From positions 1 to 64,000 of the forward strand of contig JBBPIM010000009.1 in assembly GCA_038040325.1 (NCBI GenBank): 64,000 bases of DNA, written 5' to 3'. Origin of the DNA: Mayfieldus profundus. Its GTDB lineage: Bacteria > Actinomycetota > Thermoleophilia > Solirubrobacterales > 70-9. Shown here piece after piece: positions 7,761 to 15,234 of this stretch. A program made the translations under genes and the position numbers. Below the pieces are notes generated by a model. It did not search any database and was not told the DNA's origin. It was given only the letters and a program-made list of their open reading frames with translations. Numbering within the stretch: position 1 is the first letter of the stretch; the number at the start of each line of letters is the position of its first letter.

Positions 7761-8867
7761 CTACTCGTCGAGGGCGAGTCCGTAGGAGACGGTGAGCCGA
7801 GCCGCGCGGTCCTCACCCTGGGGGGCAAGGGCCTGGGGGCGGACGGCGCTGAACTGGTGGCCAAGCTGGCCCTGGAGGTGCTCGACAAGTCCGGGGATCG
7901 TGCTGCCGGGGCCGGCCACGACGATCCGCTCGACCGTGGCTGCCCCCTCCTGGGCGCCGTAGAACTCCAGCGAGAGCCGCAGCTCGTCGGCGAGCTTGGC
8001 GCCGCCGTCCTGGAGCGCCTCGCGGGCGGCCGTGACGTTGTCGGAGTCTCCCTCGATCTCCTCGACCGCGGTGGAAAGGCCGACATGGGTCAGCCACTGG
8101 CGAGCGTGGTCGACGGCGAGGCTGCGGCGCTCCGCGAGGCGCTGCGCGATCACCTCGACACCAAACGGGGCAATGCGGGTGAAAAGGCAGGTCGAGCCCT
8201 TGGCGACCGCGAGGTTTGTGACGTCGCCGAGGTTGCAGTAAAGCGTGGCGGGGACGTAGTTCTCGGCCTCGGCCCCCGACTCGTCGACGGGGGGCGTCAC
8301 ATCGGCACCTGCATCGGGCTCGCGCGCCAGAGCGCGGATCAGCCCGAATGCCGAGAGGTCGATCCCCTCGGCCCGCAGGCCGGCTCCGCGCACAGACTCG
8401 ATCAGCGCCCGAAGCATGTCTCGGCGCGCGGCAACGGCGACGACCTCCATGCTGCGGGTTCCGTCGTCGCCGACTCCGCGGCCGACGATCTGGTAGTCGA
8501 GGACCGCCTGGTCGAGCGGCATCGGCAAGTGGTCCTGGGCCTGGAAACGGATCGCGGTGTCGAGCTCGTCGTCGTTCTCGATCAGCGGCAGTCGCATGGT
8601 CCGAACCGCGACCCGCTGGTTGGCGATTCCCAGCCGAACTCCCTTGGACAGCTTGTGCTCGGCGAATAGCGAGCGCAGCGCCGAGCTGAGCGCGTCGGCG
8701 TCGACGACCTCGCCGTCCTTGAAGATTCCGGGCTCGAGCGGCGCCACAGCGGTATTGGCAACCTCGACCGAGCCATTGAAGGTGACCTCGGTCGCCGCCA
8801 CGCTGCCGGCCTCCACGTCGAGGCCCACTATCGATGTCTGTTTCTTGGTGGAGAGCATGTCTAGCAC
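7761..8867 (-). CDS. pilM: Type IV pilus actin-like ATPase PilM
   Basis: 368 residues with an actin/FtsA fold: IVGLDVEAGSVAATEV gives the phosphate-1 motif, followed by RLGIANQRVAVRTMRLP, IRFQAQDHLPMPLDQAVLDYQ and RIVVAGPGSTIPGL. PilM is the cytoplasmic ring component that binds PilN and the ATPases. GTG 8867 or ATG 8858 could be the start; neither has a strong ribosome site. It heads the M-N-O-P group, with a 123-bp gap to pilD upstream. Confidence 0.92.
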   Translation of the reverse strand: MLDMLSTKKQTSIVGLDVEAGSVAATEVTFNGSVEVANTAVAPLEPGIFKDGEVVDADALSSALRSLFAEHKLSKGVRLGIANQRVAVRTMRLPLIENDDELDTAIRFQAQDHLPMPLDQAVLDYQIVGRGVGDDGTRSMEVVAVAARRDMLRALIESVRGAGLRAEGIDLSAFGLIRALAREPDAGADVTPPVDESGAEAENYVPATLYCNLGDVTNLAVAKGSTCLFTRIAPFGVEVIAQRLAERRSLAVDHARQWLTHVGLSTAVEEIEGDSDNVTAAREALQDGGAKLADELRLSLEFYGAQEGAATVERIVVAGPGSTIPGLVEHLQGQLGHQFSAVRPQALAPQGEDRAARLTVSYGLALDE

Positions 8868-8990
8868 GAGCGTCCAGCGCCCAACTCACCATCGGCCAAA
8901 TCACGCCTGACCTTGAGGGCAGGGGGGGTTTCTGGCCGCCCCCGTGCACAGGCGTGGATCAGCGGCCTGTTTTGAGCGGGAAACACCGGC

Positions 8991-9752
8991 CTACTGCTCC
9001 AGGAAGGTGGTCAAATACCAGTCGAGGATGGCGTCCCCGGCCAGCAGGCCCACGAGGCCGCCCAGAGCGAGGAACGGGCCGAACGGGATCCCCCGCTTGC
9101 GAGTTCCGGCGCCCTCGCGAAGCATCATTCCCACGCCGACCATTGCGCCCACCGCGAACCCGACAAGCAGGGCCGGGGCGACCGCGCGGCCGAGGTAGAG
9201 GCCCATCAGCGCGGCGAGCTTGACGTCTCCCATCCCCATTCCGCGCGGGTACGCCAGCGCGGCGAGCAGCAGCAGGCCTCCGGCCGCTGCGGCCGCGATC
9301 GCCCGGTCGGGCAGGCTTGCCGGGTCGGCCCCCGCGGCGATCGCGACAGCGGCGATCGCCGAGACCGCAAGGATCCGGTTGGGGATGATCTGCTGCTCGA
9401 GGTCGGTGAGGGTCACCGCCGCCAACGTGGCCACGAAGACCAACCCCAGCCCGAGCTGGACCGGGTCGTCCCAGAGCACGAGGACGGTGGCGACGAAGGC
9501 CGATCCGAGACCCAGCTCGACGGCGGGGTAGCGCGCCGAGATCCGCGCGCCGCAATGCCGGCAGCTGCCCCGCAGCAGCAGCCAGGAAACCAGCGGAATG
9601 TTGTCGTAGGCGGCGATGCGCTCACCGCAGGAAGGGCATTGCGAGCGCGGCCCGACGATCGACAGGCCGCGCGGCACGCGGTGCGCGACGACGCTGATGA
9701 AGCTGCCCGCGATCAGGCCGCCGACGAATGCGAATGAGGCTGCCGCCGCCAT
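8991..9752 (-). CDS. pilD: Prepilin peptidase / N-methyltransferase PilD
   Basis: 253-residue polytopic membrane aspartyl protease of the A24A type that removes prepilin leaders and methylates the new N-terminus. Two zinc-binding pairs, CPSC (39, 42) and CRHC (64, 67), mark the bifunctional form. Catalytic aspartates are D117 in TDLEQQIIPN and D176 in MGMGDVKL. About seven hydrophobic segments follow. Its substrates are probably the three pilin-like proteins encoded just upstream and possibly the pilin-leader protein at 30788. Confidence 0.94.
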   Translation of the reverse strand: MAAAASFAFVGGLIAGSFISVVAHRVPRGLSIVGPRSQCPSCGERIAAYDNIPLVSWLLLRGSCRHCGARISARYPAVELGLGSAFVATVLVLWDDPVQLGLGLVFVATLAAVTLTDLEQQIIPNRILAVSAIAAVAIAAGADPASLPDRAIAAAAAGGLLLLAALAYPRGMGMGDVKLAALMGLYLGRAVAPALLVGFAVGAMVGVGMMLREGAGTRKRGIPFGPFLALGGLVGLLAGDAILDWYLTTFLEQ

Positions 9753-9827
9753 ATCAGTCTGGATCGACGCCCGGGAGGGGTTCCTTGAGCGATGAGGCGC
9801 GGGGGCCTGCTTCTCTCCCCCGCCCCG

Positions 9828-11252
9828 CTAGCTGAGCGGCGTGGTGGTGTCGACCTCGAGGCGCGTCGCGTAGTCGGGGTGGTCGTACATGAACTCCAGC
9901 GAGGCCGGCGTGACCGCGCGGTCCACGCTTACCGCCACGCCGAGCCGCTGGCCTGGCTGCACGGTCTGCGCGACGAACTGCATCTGCAGCTTGTTGGCCG
10001 GGTTGGGGAAGCTCTGCGGCCAGTTCCCGGTTCCCCCCGGCGAGAACTGGAAGTACGACTGGCCCGTCGATTGATTGGCGATCAGGGTGTCGACGTCACT
10101 GGCCGAGCGGATGAACAGGTAGACGCAGAGCCTGCCCTGCTGCACGGCCTGGTTGATCGTGCGCGAGAAGAAGTACAGCGAGGCCTTCGCGTTCATCGTG
10201 AACGCGGACGCCATCGGATCGGTCACCCAGCGGTGGATCTTCGCCTCCGGCGTTGCCCCGGCCGGTGTATAGCTGCAGCCGTTGGCGTCCTGGCGCAGCA
10301 GCTGCAGGCCCTCGTCGGTGTTGGGGCTGGGCTCCAGGTAGGCATCGCTCGAGTAGTCGTACTGCAGCGGCTGGCCCGGGTCGTCGGGCTCCGGGTCGGG
10401 CGGGCCCGCCGGCATCAGCGCGTCGGGCGCCCCGAGCGTCGAGCCGGTCTGCTGCCCGTTCGCACAGGTGCCGCGGGTGTTGTGCAGCAGGTGGTCCCCG
10501 CTGATGTCCTGGCGGGCGGTGCTGCCGTCGGACTCGCAGACCGTGTCGGTGAGCCAGAACTGCTGCGCGGTGACCAGCGCCCCGCCTCCTGGCGCCTGGT
10601 CGGAGATCACGCTGTCGGCGGGGTCGATGAAGTCGGAGTGCACCTCGAAGTAGGGACGGTCGTAGTCGACGATCCCCACCCGGTCGAGGCGGACGACGAC
10701 GATCGCGCGCTTGAAGTCCTGGTTGCCGAGGCAGCTCGAGCAGCCCGGCTGCTCCTGCCAGACCACGTAGCGGAAGATGTCGCCGCTCACGTCCCCGCTC
10801 TCGAAGTGGGTCGGCCCGGGCGCGACGACGCCGTCGGTGATCGTGCCGCCCCCGTACAGCGACTCGCCGTTGACCACCAGGTTGGAGTAGCTGGAAGGGG
10901 GCGTGCCGGGTGGGTTTCCCTTGGTCAGGGCGAAGTTCCCTCCCGACACGCGGTAGCGCGGGTCGTTGGTATTGCTGGAGCTGCCCGGCTGAGAGGTGAG
11001 CGCGATCGCGCCGTAGTCGGTGGCGCGGATCTTCTCCAGCTCGCGCTGGGCGCGGTCCAGGGCGACCTGGGTCTGCTCGGCGCGGTAGGTGTTGCGGCTC
11101 GCGGCCTCGAAGGCCTGGAACACTCCGACCACACCGAGGATCAGCACGATCGCCGCGACCATCACCTCGACGATGCCCAGGCCGCTCTCGTCTGACAGCG
11201 GGACGAGGCGTCTGCGAATGCCGTCCCTGACTTTCGCCGCCATCATGATCAT
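9828..11252 (-). CDS. Large minor pilin, PilV/PulI-like leader with long C-terminal domain
   Basis: 474 residues. Type III leader cleaved after G24, giving LGIVEVMVAAIVLILGVVG with the Glu at mature position 5. The long extracellular remainder (over 400 residues) is rich in Ser/Gly/Asp with several Cys (for example CSSC), far longer than structural pilins; it could be a tip adhesin or initiator subunit. ATG 11252 overlaps the upstream stop as ATGA; two further ATGs follow at once. Translationally coupled to the PilW-like gene. Confidence 0.8.
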   Translation of the reverse strand: MIMMAAKVRDGIRRRLVPLSDESGLGIVEVMVAAIVLILGVVGVFQAFEAASRNTYRAEQTQVALDRAQRELEKIRATDYGAIALTSQPGSSSNTNDPRYRVSGGNFALTKGNPPGTPPSSYSNLVVNGESLYGGGTITDGVVAPGPTHFESGDVSGDIFRYVVWQEQPGCSSCLGNQDFKRAIVVVRLDRVGIVDYDRPYFEVHSDFIDPADSVISDQAPGGGALVTAQQFWLTDTVCESDGSTARQDISGDHLLHNTRGTCANGQQTGSTLGAPDALMPAGPPDPEPDDPGQPLQYDYSSDAYLEPSPNTDEGLQLLRQDANGCSYTPAGATPEAKIHRWVTDPMASAFTMNAKASLYFFSRTINQAVQQGRLCVYLFIRSASDVDTLIANQSTGQSYFQFSPGGTGNWPQSFPNPANKLQMQFVAQTVQPGQRLGVAVSVDRAVTPASLEFMYDHPDYATRLEVDTTTPLS

Positions 11253-11839
11253 GATGTGGGCGGGCTCAGATTTCGCAACGCGAATCCGTCCTCCAGGGTT
11301 ACGGCGTCCTCGCCGGCACTGCTGCCGAGCATCACCGCCTTCAACTCGACGAAGGTCGGGTTCGACGCGCTCGGGTAGTAGGTGAAGACGTTGCTGTCGG
11401 ACAGGCCGTCGACCAGCTTCACCACCGTGCCGCCGCCGCCCCCGCCGGCGTTCTGCTCCTGGCGGGTGCAGGTACCGGCGCTACAGCTGTAGACAACCCG
11501 GCATTTGATTGGCGCGGCGGTCTCGCTGGGCTGAAAGCTCCCGCCGCAGGCCGTCCGGCGCAGGTAGGTCTCGAAGACGAGGCTGTTCGACGTCGCGGGA
11601 GTGACCACCAGGTAGGCGGAGCGCAGATCGCGGCCCATCCGCTCCACCAAGATCCGCGCCTTCTGGATCCGGTCAGCCTTCTGCGAGATCTTGGGCTCCG
11701 TCTGCACGGAAGCGACGATCACCGGAAGCGCGGCCCCTAGGATCAGCAGCAGCAGGCCCGAGGCGACCAGCAGCTCTATCAGGGTCCAGCCGCTCTCACC
11801 GCGCAGGCGGCGGCTGTTCGTTTTTGCGATCGCAAGCAT
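11249..11839 (-). CDS. Minor pilin, PilW/PulJ-like
   Basis: 196 residues from the ATG at 11839; leader cleaved after G17 (RLRGESG), mature WTLIELLVASGLLLLILG with Glu at position 5. The open frame extends to 12013, but that would run through the pilA terminator-like hairpin at 11983-12010 and give an atypically long leader, so a downstream start (11839, possibly 11887) is preferred. The C-terminal domain has RACG/CRVVYSC/CT cysteines that could form disulfides. Overlaps the next minor pilin by 4 bp. Confidence 0.82.
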   Translation of the reverse strand: MLAIAKTNSRRLRGESGWTLIELLVASGLLLLILGAALPVIVASVQTEPKISQKADRIQKARILVERMGRDLRSAYLVVTPATSNSLVFETYLRRTACGGSFQPSETAAPIKCRVVYSCSAGTCTRQEQNAGGGGGGTVVKLVDGLSDSNVFTYYPSASNPTFVELKAVMLGSSAGEDAVTLEDGFALRNLSPPTS

Positions 11840-11982
11840 TTCCAGGTAAGCGTGCGTGCTACGGATCCGTGCAACTGCGCCCTTCATCGGAGAAACGGGC
11901 CGCGGACTGAAATCGAAAAGGCCCATCTCAACGTTCGGCCGGACCCTGTGCATGTGTGCCTGGCCCACGCCTCGGGCACGAA

Positions 11983-12010
11983 GAAGGGCGAGCCCGAAGG
12001 CTCGCCCTTC
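11983..12010 (-). terminator. Stable hairpin after pilA
   Basis: GAAGGGCGAGCC and GGCTCGCCCTTC form a perfect 12-bp stem closed, on the minus strand, by a TTCG tetraloop. It lies 24 nt after the pilA stop. No long T-tract follows, so it may work as a partial terminator or 3' stabiliser that sets pilA above the downstream minor pilins in mRNA level. Confidence 0.7.
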
Positions 12011-12033
12011 CACAGCCTGACTAGGTCGGCGGA

Positions 12034-12471
12034 TCAGCCGCCCCAGTTACCGCCAGTCGGACAACCGTCCTGGCCCTCGACGGTGCAGTCGAAGACCGTG
12101 TTGCCGTTGGCAAGGCGCTCAATCGTGAACGCGTTACCCGTCGCGGGCTGGGTGTAGCCAACCACGTAGACCTGCCCACCGAGACCGCTCAGGGTAATCC
12201 GAGCGGCGTCGAGCGTCGGCTCGATGGTCTCCAACGCAGCGGCGGTCGCCGTCGCGTAAGAGCCCTGGTTATCGGTGGCGAACGTCTCGATCGACGTCTG
12301 GGCGGTACGCGCCGCGGCCTTGGCCTGGGCGTCCTTACCCTTGTCCCTCTGGTTGAAGAACGACGGGATCGCAATGGCCGCCAGGATGCCGAGAATCAGC
12401 ATCACGACGAGGAGCTCGACAAGGGTGAAACCCTTCTCGCTCCCAGCCCTCTCACGGAGCCTCTGCAGCAT
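12034..12471 (-). CDS. pilA: Major type IV pilin PilA
   Basis: 145-residue class IVa prepilin. Cleavage after G14 (RAGSEKG) gives FTLVELLVVMLILGILAAIA, with Glu at mature position 5 and the long N-terminal assembly helix continuing to FFNQRDKGKDAQAK. The globular domain is small and ends in a disulfide-type loop bounded by the Cys of FDCTVE and GQDGC. A consensus ribosome site TAGGAGGT lies about 8 nt before the ATG. It has its own 340-bp leader with a cyclic-di-GMP riboswitch and a strong hairpin after the stop, the pattern expected of the most abundant subunit. Confidence 0.95.
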   Translation of the reverse strand: MLQRLRERAGSEKGFTLVELLVVMLILGILAAIAIPSFFNQRDKGKDAQAKAAARTAQTSIETFATDNQGSYATATAAALETIEPTLDAARITLSGLGGQVYVVGYTQPATGNAFTIERLANGNTVFDCTVEGQDGCPTGGNWGG

Positions 12472-12540
12472 TTAGGTACCTCCTATTGGACCTTTGCTGT
12501 TTTGCCAGAGCCCCGTGCTCCCACGGTTGGTCTTTTCTGA

Positions 12541-12626
12541 CCCCGGTGGTAGCCCGGCCGGCTCCCGAAGGAGCCCCGCTTGGCTTTGCGCCCCCGCCTC
12601 GCGGCGGGTTTGCCTGTGCACCGAAG
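12541..12626 (-). ncRNA. Cyclic di-GMP-I riboswitch (GEMM) upstream of pilA
   Basis: Minus-strand landmarks in order: P1 arm CTTCGGT; core GCACAGGCAAACC; P2 CCCGCC-GCGA-GGCGGG with a GNRA tetraloop; core GGCGCAAAGCC; P3 built on GGCTCC-TTCG-GGAGCC; then GCCGGGCTACC-type 3' core and P1 return arm ACCGGGG, pairing seven positions with two G-U. This order of conserved blocks is that of the GEMM class I aptamer (Rfam RF01051), including the tetraloop. It lies 70 nt upstream of the pilA start, so it should tune pilin synthesis to c-di-GMP. No clear intrinsic terminator follows; control may be at translation. On/off polarity cannot be told by eye. Confidence 0.88.
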
Positions 12627-12725
12627 CGCTGGCCCTCTTGACTTACATTGCGCATATCGGCGTTTGGCGCCGCCGCCTTTACCGAATCCTCAGGCTGCGA
12701 ATTAGGGGGTTCGCGGAATAGTGCT

Positions 12726-12739
12726 CAGACGTTTGTTCG
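12726..12739. promoter_or_regulatory. Near-match to Gram-positive LexA box upstream of pilA
   Basis: Matches CGAACRNRYGTTYG at 13 of 14 positions on the minus strand. It lies about 100 nt upstream of the riboswitch 5' end. One-mismatch sites are expected by chance about once in two windows of this size, so support is weak. Confidence 0.25.
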
Positions 12740-12810
12740 ATGGGCGTCGCAAGCGGTAACCCGGCCCAACCCGGCCAATCCGCGCCTGCAAGCGACCCCT
12801 GCAGGGCCGG

Positions 12811-14046
12811 CTATCGGATCTTGTCGTAGAGGCTGAAGATCGGCAGGTACATCGAGATCACGATGAGCCCGACGATGCCGCCGACGAAGCAGATCATCAG
12901 GGGTTCGATCATCGAGGTCAGCGCCTTTACCTTGGCGTCGACCTCGGCCTCGTAGAAGTCGGCGATCTTGCTCAGCATGTGGTCGAGCTGGCCGGTCTCC
13001 TCGCCGACCGCGACCATGTGGGCGACCATCGCGGGGAACATGTCGTTGCGCTCGATCGGCGCGGCGATGCTGCCGCCGCCCTTCACCGACGCATAGACGT
13101 CGTCCATCGCCTGCTCGATCAACGAGTTTCCGGAGGTCTGCCCGGTGATCTTGATCGACTGCAGGATCGGCACGCCCGAAGCGACCGTGCCCGAGAAGGT
13201 GCGCGACCAGCGCGCCAGGGCGACCTTGTGCACGACGTCGCCGATGTGGGCGGGAATGCGCAGCTTGATTCGGTCCCACTGCACGCGGCCCGTGTCTGAC
13301 TTCTTCCAGCGCAGGAAACCGAAGGTGCTGAGCACGATTGTGGGCAGGATTACGAACCAGAAGCCGGTGATCGCACCCGAGGCGCCCACCGTCATCCGGG
13401 TCAGGAACGGCAGCTGGCTGCTTTCCCCTGGCTGCTCTGCCGCGATCTCCTCGAAGATCCCGACGAAGACCGGGACGATGAACGCGACCACGACCAACAG
13501 GACCGTGATCGAGAACACGAGCACGAAGCTCGGGTACATCATCGCCGAGCGGATCTGGCGGCGCAGTGCGTCGAGCTTCTCGAGGTTGTAGGCGATCCTG
13601 TCGAGTGCCTCCTCGAGTCGCCCCGAGCTCTCACCGGAGCGCACCAGCGAGCGGTAGAGCTGGTCGAACACCTTGGGGTAGCGCTCCATCGACTGGGCCA
13701 GCGAGCTGCCCGCTTCGACGTCTTGGCGCACCCCCGCGACCGCCTCGCCGAGGAGCTCGTTGTCGTTCTGGTCCTCGAGCGTGTAGAGGGTGCGCAGCAT
13801 CGGCATTCCCGAGGCGATCAGGGTCGCGAACTGGCGCGAGAACACCGCCAGGTCGCGCATCCCCACCCCGCGCCAGCGATTGAACGTGTCCTCGAGCTTG
13901 ATCGCCTGCCTCTTCTCGGAGACGTCGAGGACGATCAGCCCTTTCTGGCGGAGCTGCTCGGCGACCTGGGCCTTCGAGGCGGCCTCGAGCACGCCGCGGG
14001 AGGGGACCCCGGCGACGTCGACGGCGCGGAAAGCGAAGGTGCTCAT
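12811..14046 (-). CDS. pilC: Type IV pilus inner-membrane platform protein PilC
   Basis: 411 residues with two T2SSF/GspF domains, each ending in hydrophobic segments. The pattern FSRQFATLIASGMPMLRTL in the first domain and ARWSRTFSGTVASGVPILQSI in the second is diagnostic. It anchors the ATPases and feeds pilins into the growing fibre. The start overlaps the pilT stop by 4 bp, so the B-T-C order is translated from one message. Full length for the family. Confidence 0.95.
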   Translation of the reverse strand: MSTFAFRAVDVAGVPSRGVLEAASKAQVAEQLRQKGLIVLDVSEKRQAIKLEDTFNRWRGVGMRDLAVFSRQFATLIASGMPMLRTLYTLEDQNDNELLGEAVAGVRQDVEAGSSLAQSMERYPKVFDQLYRSLVRSGESSGRLEEALDRIAYNLEKLDALRRQIRSAMMYPSFVLVFSITVLLVVVAFIVPVFVGIFEEIAAEQPGESSQLPFLTRMTVGASGAITGFWFVILPTIVLSTFGFLRWKKSDTGRVQWDRIKLRIPAHIGDVVHKVALARWSRTFSGTVASGVPILQSIKITGQTSGNSLIEQAMDDVYASVKGGGSIAAPIERNDMFPAMVAHMVAVGEETGQLDHMLSKIADFYEAEVDAKVKALTSMIEPLMICFVGGIVGLIVISMYLPIFSLYDKIR

Positions 14047-15170
14047 ACGTAGCTGACCTGCTTGGGCTCAGACGCCTGCGCCGCCTGGTCGGCGCCACCG
14101 AGAAGCCGCTTCAGCTCCTCGGGCACCGAGGCCCGCTGCTCGGCCAGCGCCCGCGTGATCTTGCCCTGGTGCACCAGCTGAGCCAGGTGGGAGTCCATGG
14201 TCTGCATGCCGGTCGCGCCCGAGGTCTGGATCGTCGAGTAGATCTGGTGGGTCTTTCCCTCGCGGATCAGGTTCCTGATCGCGGGTGTGGGCACCAGCAC
14301 CTCGCAGGCGGCGACCCTTCCCGAGCCATCGGCGGTCGGCAGCAGCTGCTGGGTGACGATCCCCTGCAGCGCGATCGAGAGCTGCATCCGCACCTGCGCC
14401 TGCTGGTGGGGCGGGAAGACGTCGATGACCCGGTCGACCGTCTGCGATGCGGACTGGGTGTGAAGCGTGGCGAAGACCAGGTGGCCGGTCTCGGCCGCGG
14501 TCAGCGCGGTCGACACCGTCTCCAGGTCGCGCATCTCGCCGACCAGGATCACGTCGGGGTCCTGGCGCAGCGCCGCGCGCAGGGCGCTGGCGAAGTCGGG
14601 GGCGTCGGAGCCCACCTCGCGCTGATTGACGATGCACTTCTTGTGCTTGTGCAGGAACTCGATCGGGTCCTCGATCGTGAGGATGTGCTCCGCGCGCACC
14701 TCGTTGATGATGTCCACCATCGAGGCGAGGGTGGTGGACTTGCCGGAGCCGGTCGGCCCGGTGACGAGCACGAACCCGCGCGGCTTGCGGGTGAACTCCT
14801 CGAGGATCGACGGAAGGCCGAGCTCGTTGAGGTTGGGGATTTTCGATGGGGTGTGGCGGAAGGCGGCGCTGATCGAGCCGCGCTGGAAGTAGCAGTTAAC
14901 GCGGAACCTCGCCACGTTCGGGATCGCGTAGGCGAAGTCGAACTGCTTGTTGTTCTCGAAGCGCTTGCGCTGGTCGTCGTTGAGGATGCCGTAGATGACG
15001 TCGCGGGTCTGCTGCGGGGTGAGTGGCGGGAACTCATCCAGCGAGGTGATCATTCCCCGCACGCGCAGCACCGGTGGCCGGCCCGGCGTGAGGTGCACGT
15101 CCGAGGCCCGCGCCTCGATCATCTTGGTGAGAACCTCGGCGAAGTCGAATTCCATCGTTGCGTCAGCCAT
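14043..15170 (-). CDS. pilT: Type IV pilus retraction ATPase PilT
   Basis: 375-residue hexameric ATPase: N-terminal PAS-like domain with SDVHLTPGRPPVLRVRG, Walker A GPTGSGKSTT, Asp box IEDPIEF, Walker B LVGEMRDLETV, His box ATLHTQSA and the PilT hallmark AIRNLIREGK near the C-terminus. This supports true retraction activity and hence twitching or uptake functions. Overlaps pilC by 4 bp; follows pilB after 64 bp. Confidence 0.95.
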   Translation of the reverse strand: MADATMEFDFAEVLTKMIEARASDVHLTPGRPPVLRVRGMITSLDEFPPLTPQQTRDVIYGILNDDQRKRFENNKQFDFAYAIPNVARFRVNCYFQRGSISAAFRHTPSKIPNLNELGLPSILEEFTRKPRGFVLVTGPTGSGKSTTLASMVDIINEVRAEHILTIEDPIEFLHKHKKCIVNQREVGSDAPDFASALRAALRQDPDVILVGEMRDLETVSTALTAAETGHLVFATLHTQSASQTVDRVIDVFPPHQQAQVRMQLSIALQGIVTQQLLPTADGSGRVAACEVLVPTPAIRNLIREGKTHQIYSTIQTSGATGMQTMDSHLAQLVHQGKITRALAEQRASVPEELKRLLGGADQAAQASEPKQVSYV

Positions 15171-15234
15171 CGTTCCTCCATGCCTAGATCGTCCGCTGAG
15201 CGCCCGGACTTGAGGGCCGAGCCCCCGCCGTGCG

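Larger units (their letters stand above)
12472..12810 (-). other. pilA leader and promoter region (no gene)
   Basis: 339 bp between the pilC stop and pilA. From far to near relative to pilA it holds a near-match to a LexA box (12726-12739), an AT-richer stretch where the promoter should lie (about 12640-12720, no hexamers I can assign with confidence), the riboswitch aptamer (12541-12626), a possible expression platform with two mutually exclusive small hairpins (12490-12530) and the ribosome site. No coding sequence is supported. Confidence 0.7.

Noticed and set aside
8940..8990. GTGCACAGGCG on the plus strand, like the start of a GEMM core
   Set aside because: None of the following conserved blocks (CAAACC, GCAAAGCC) is present.
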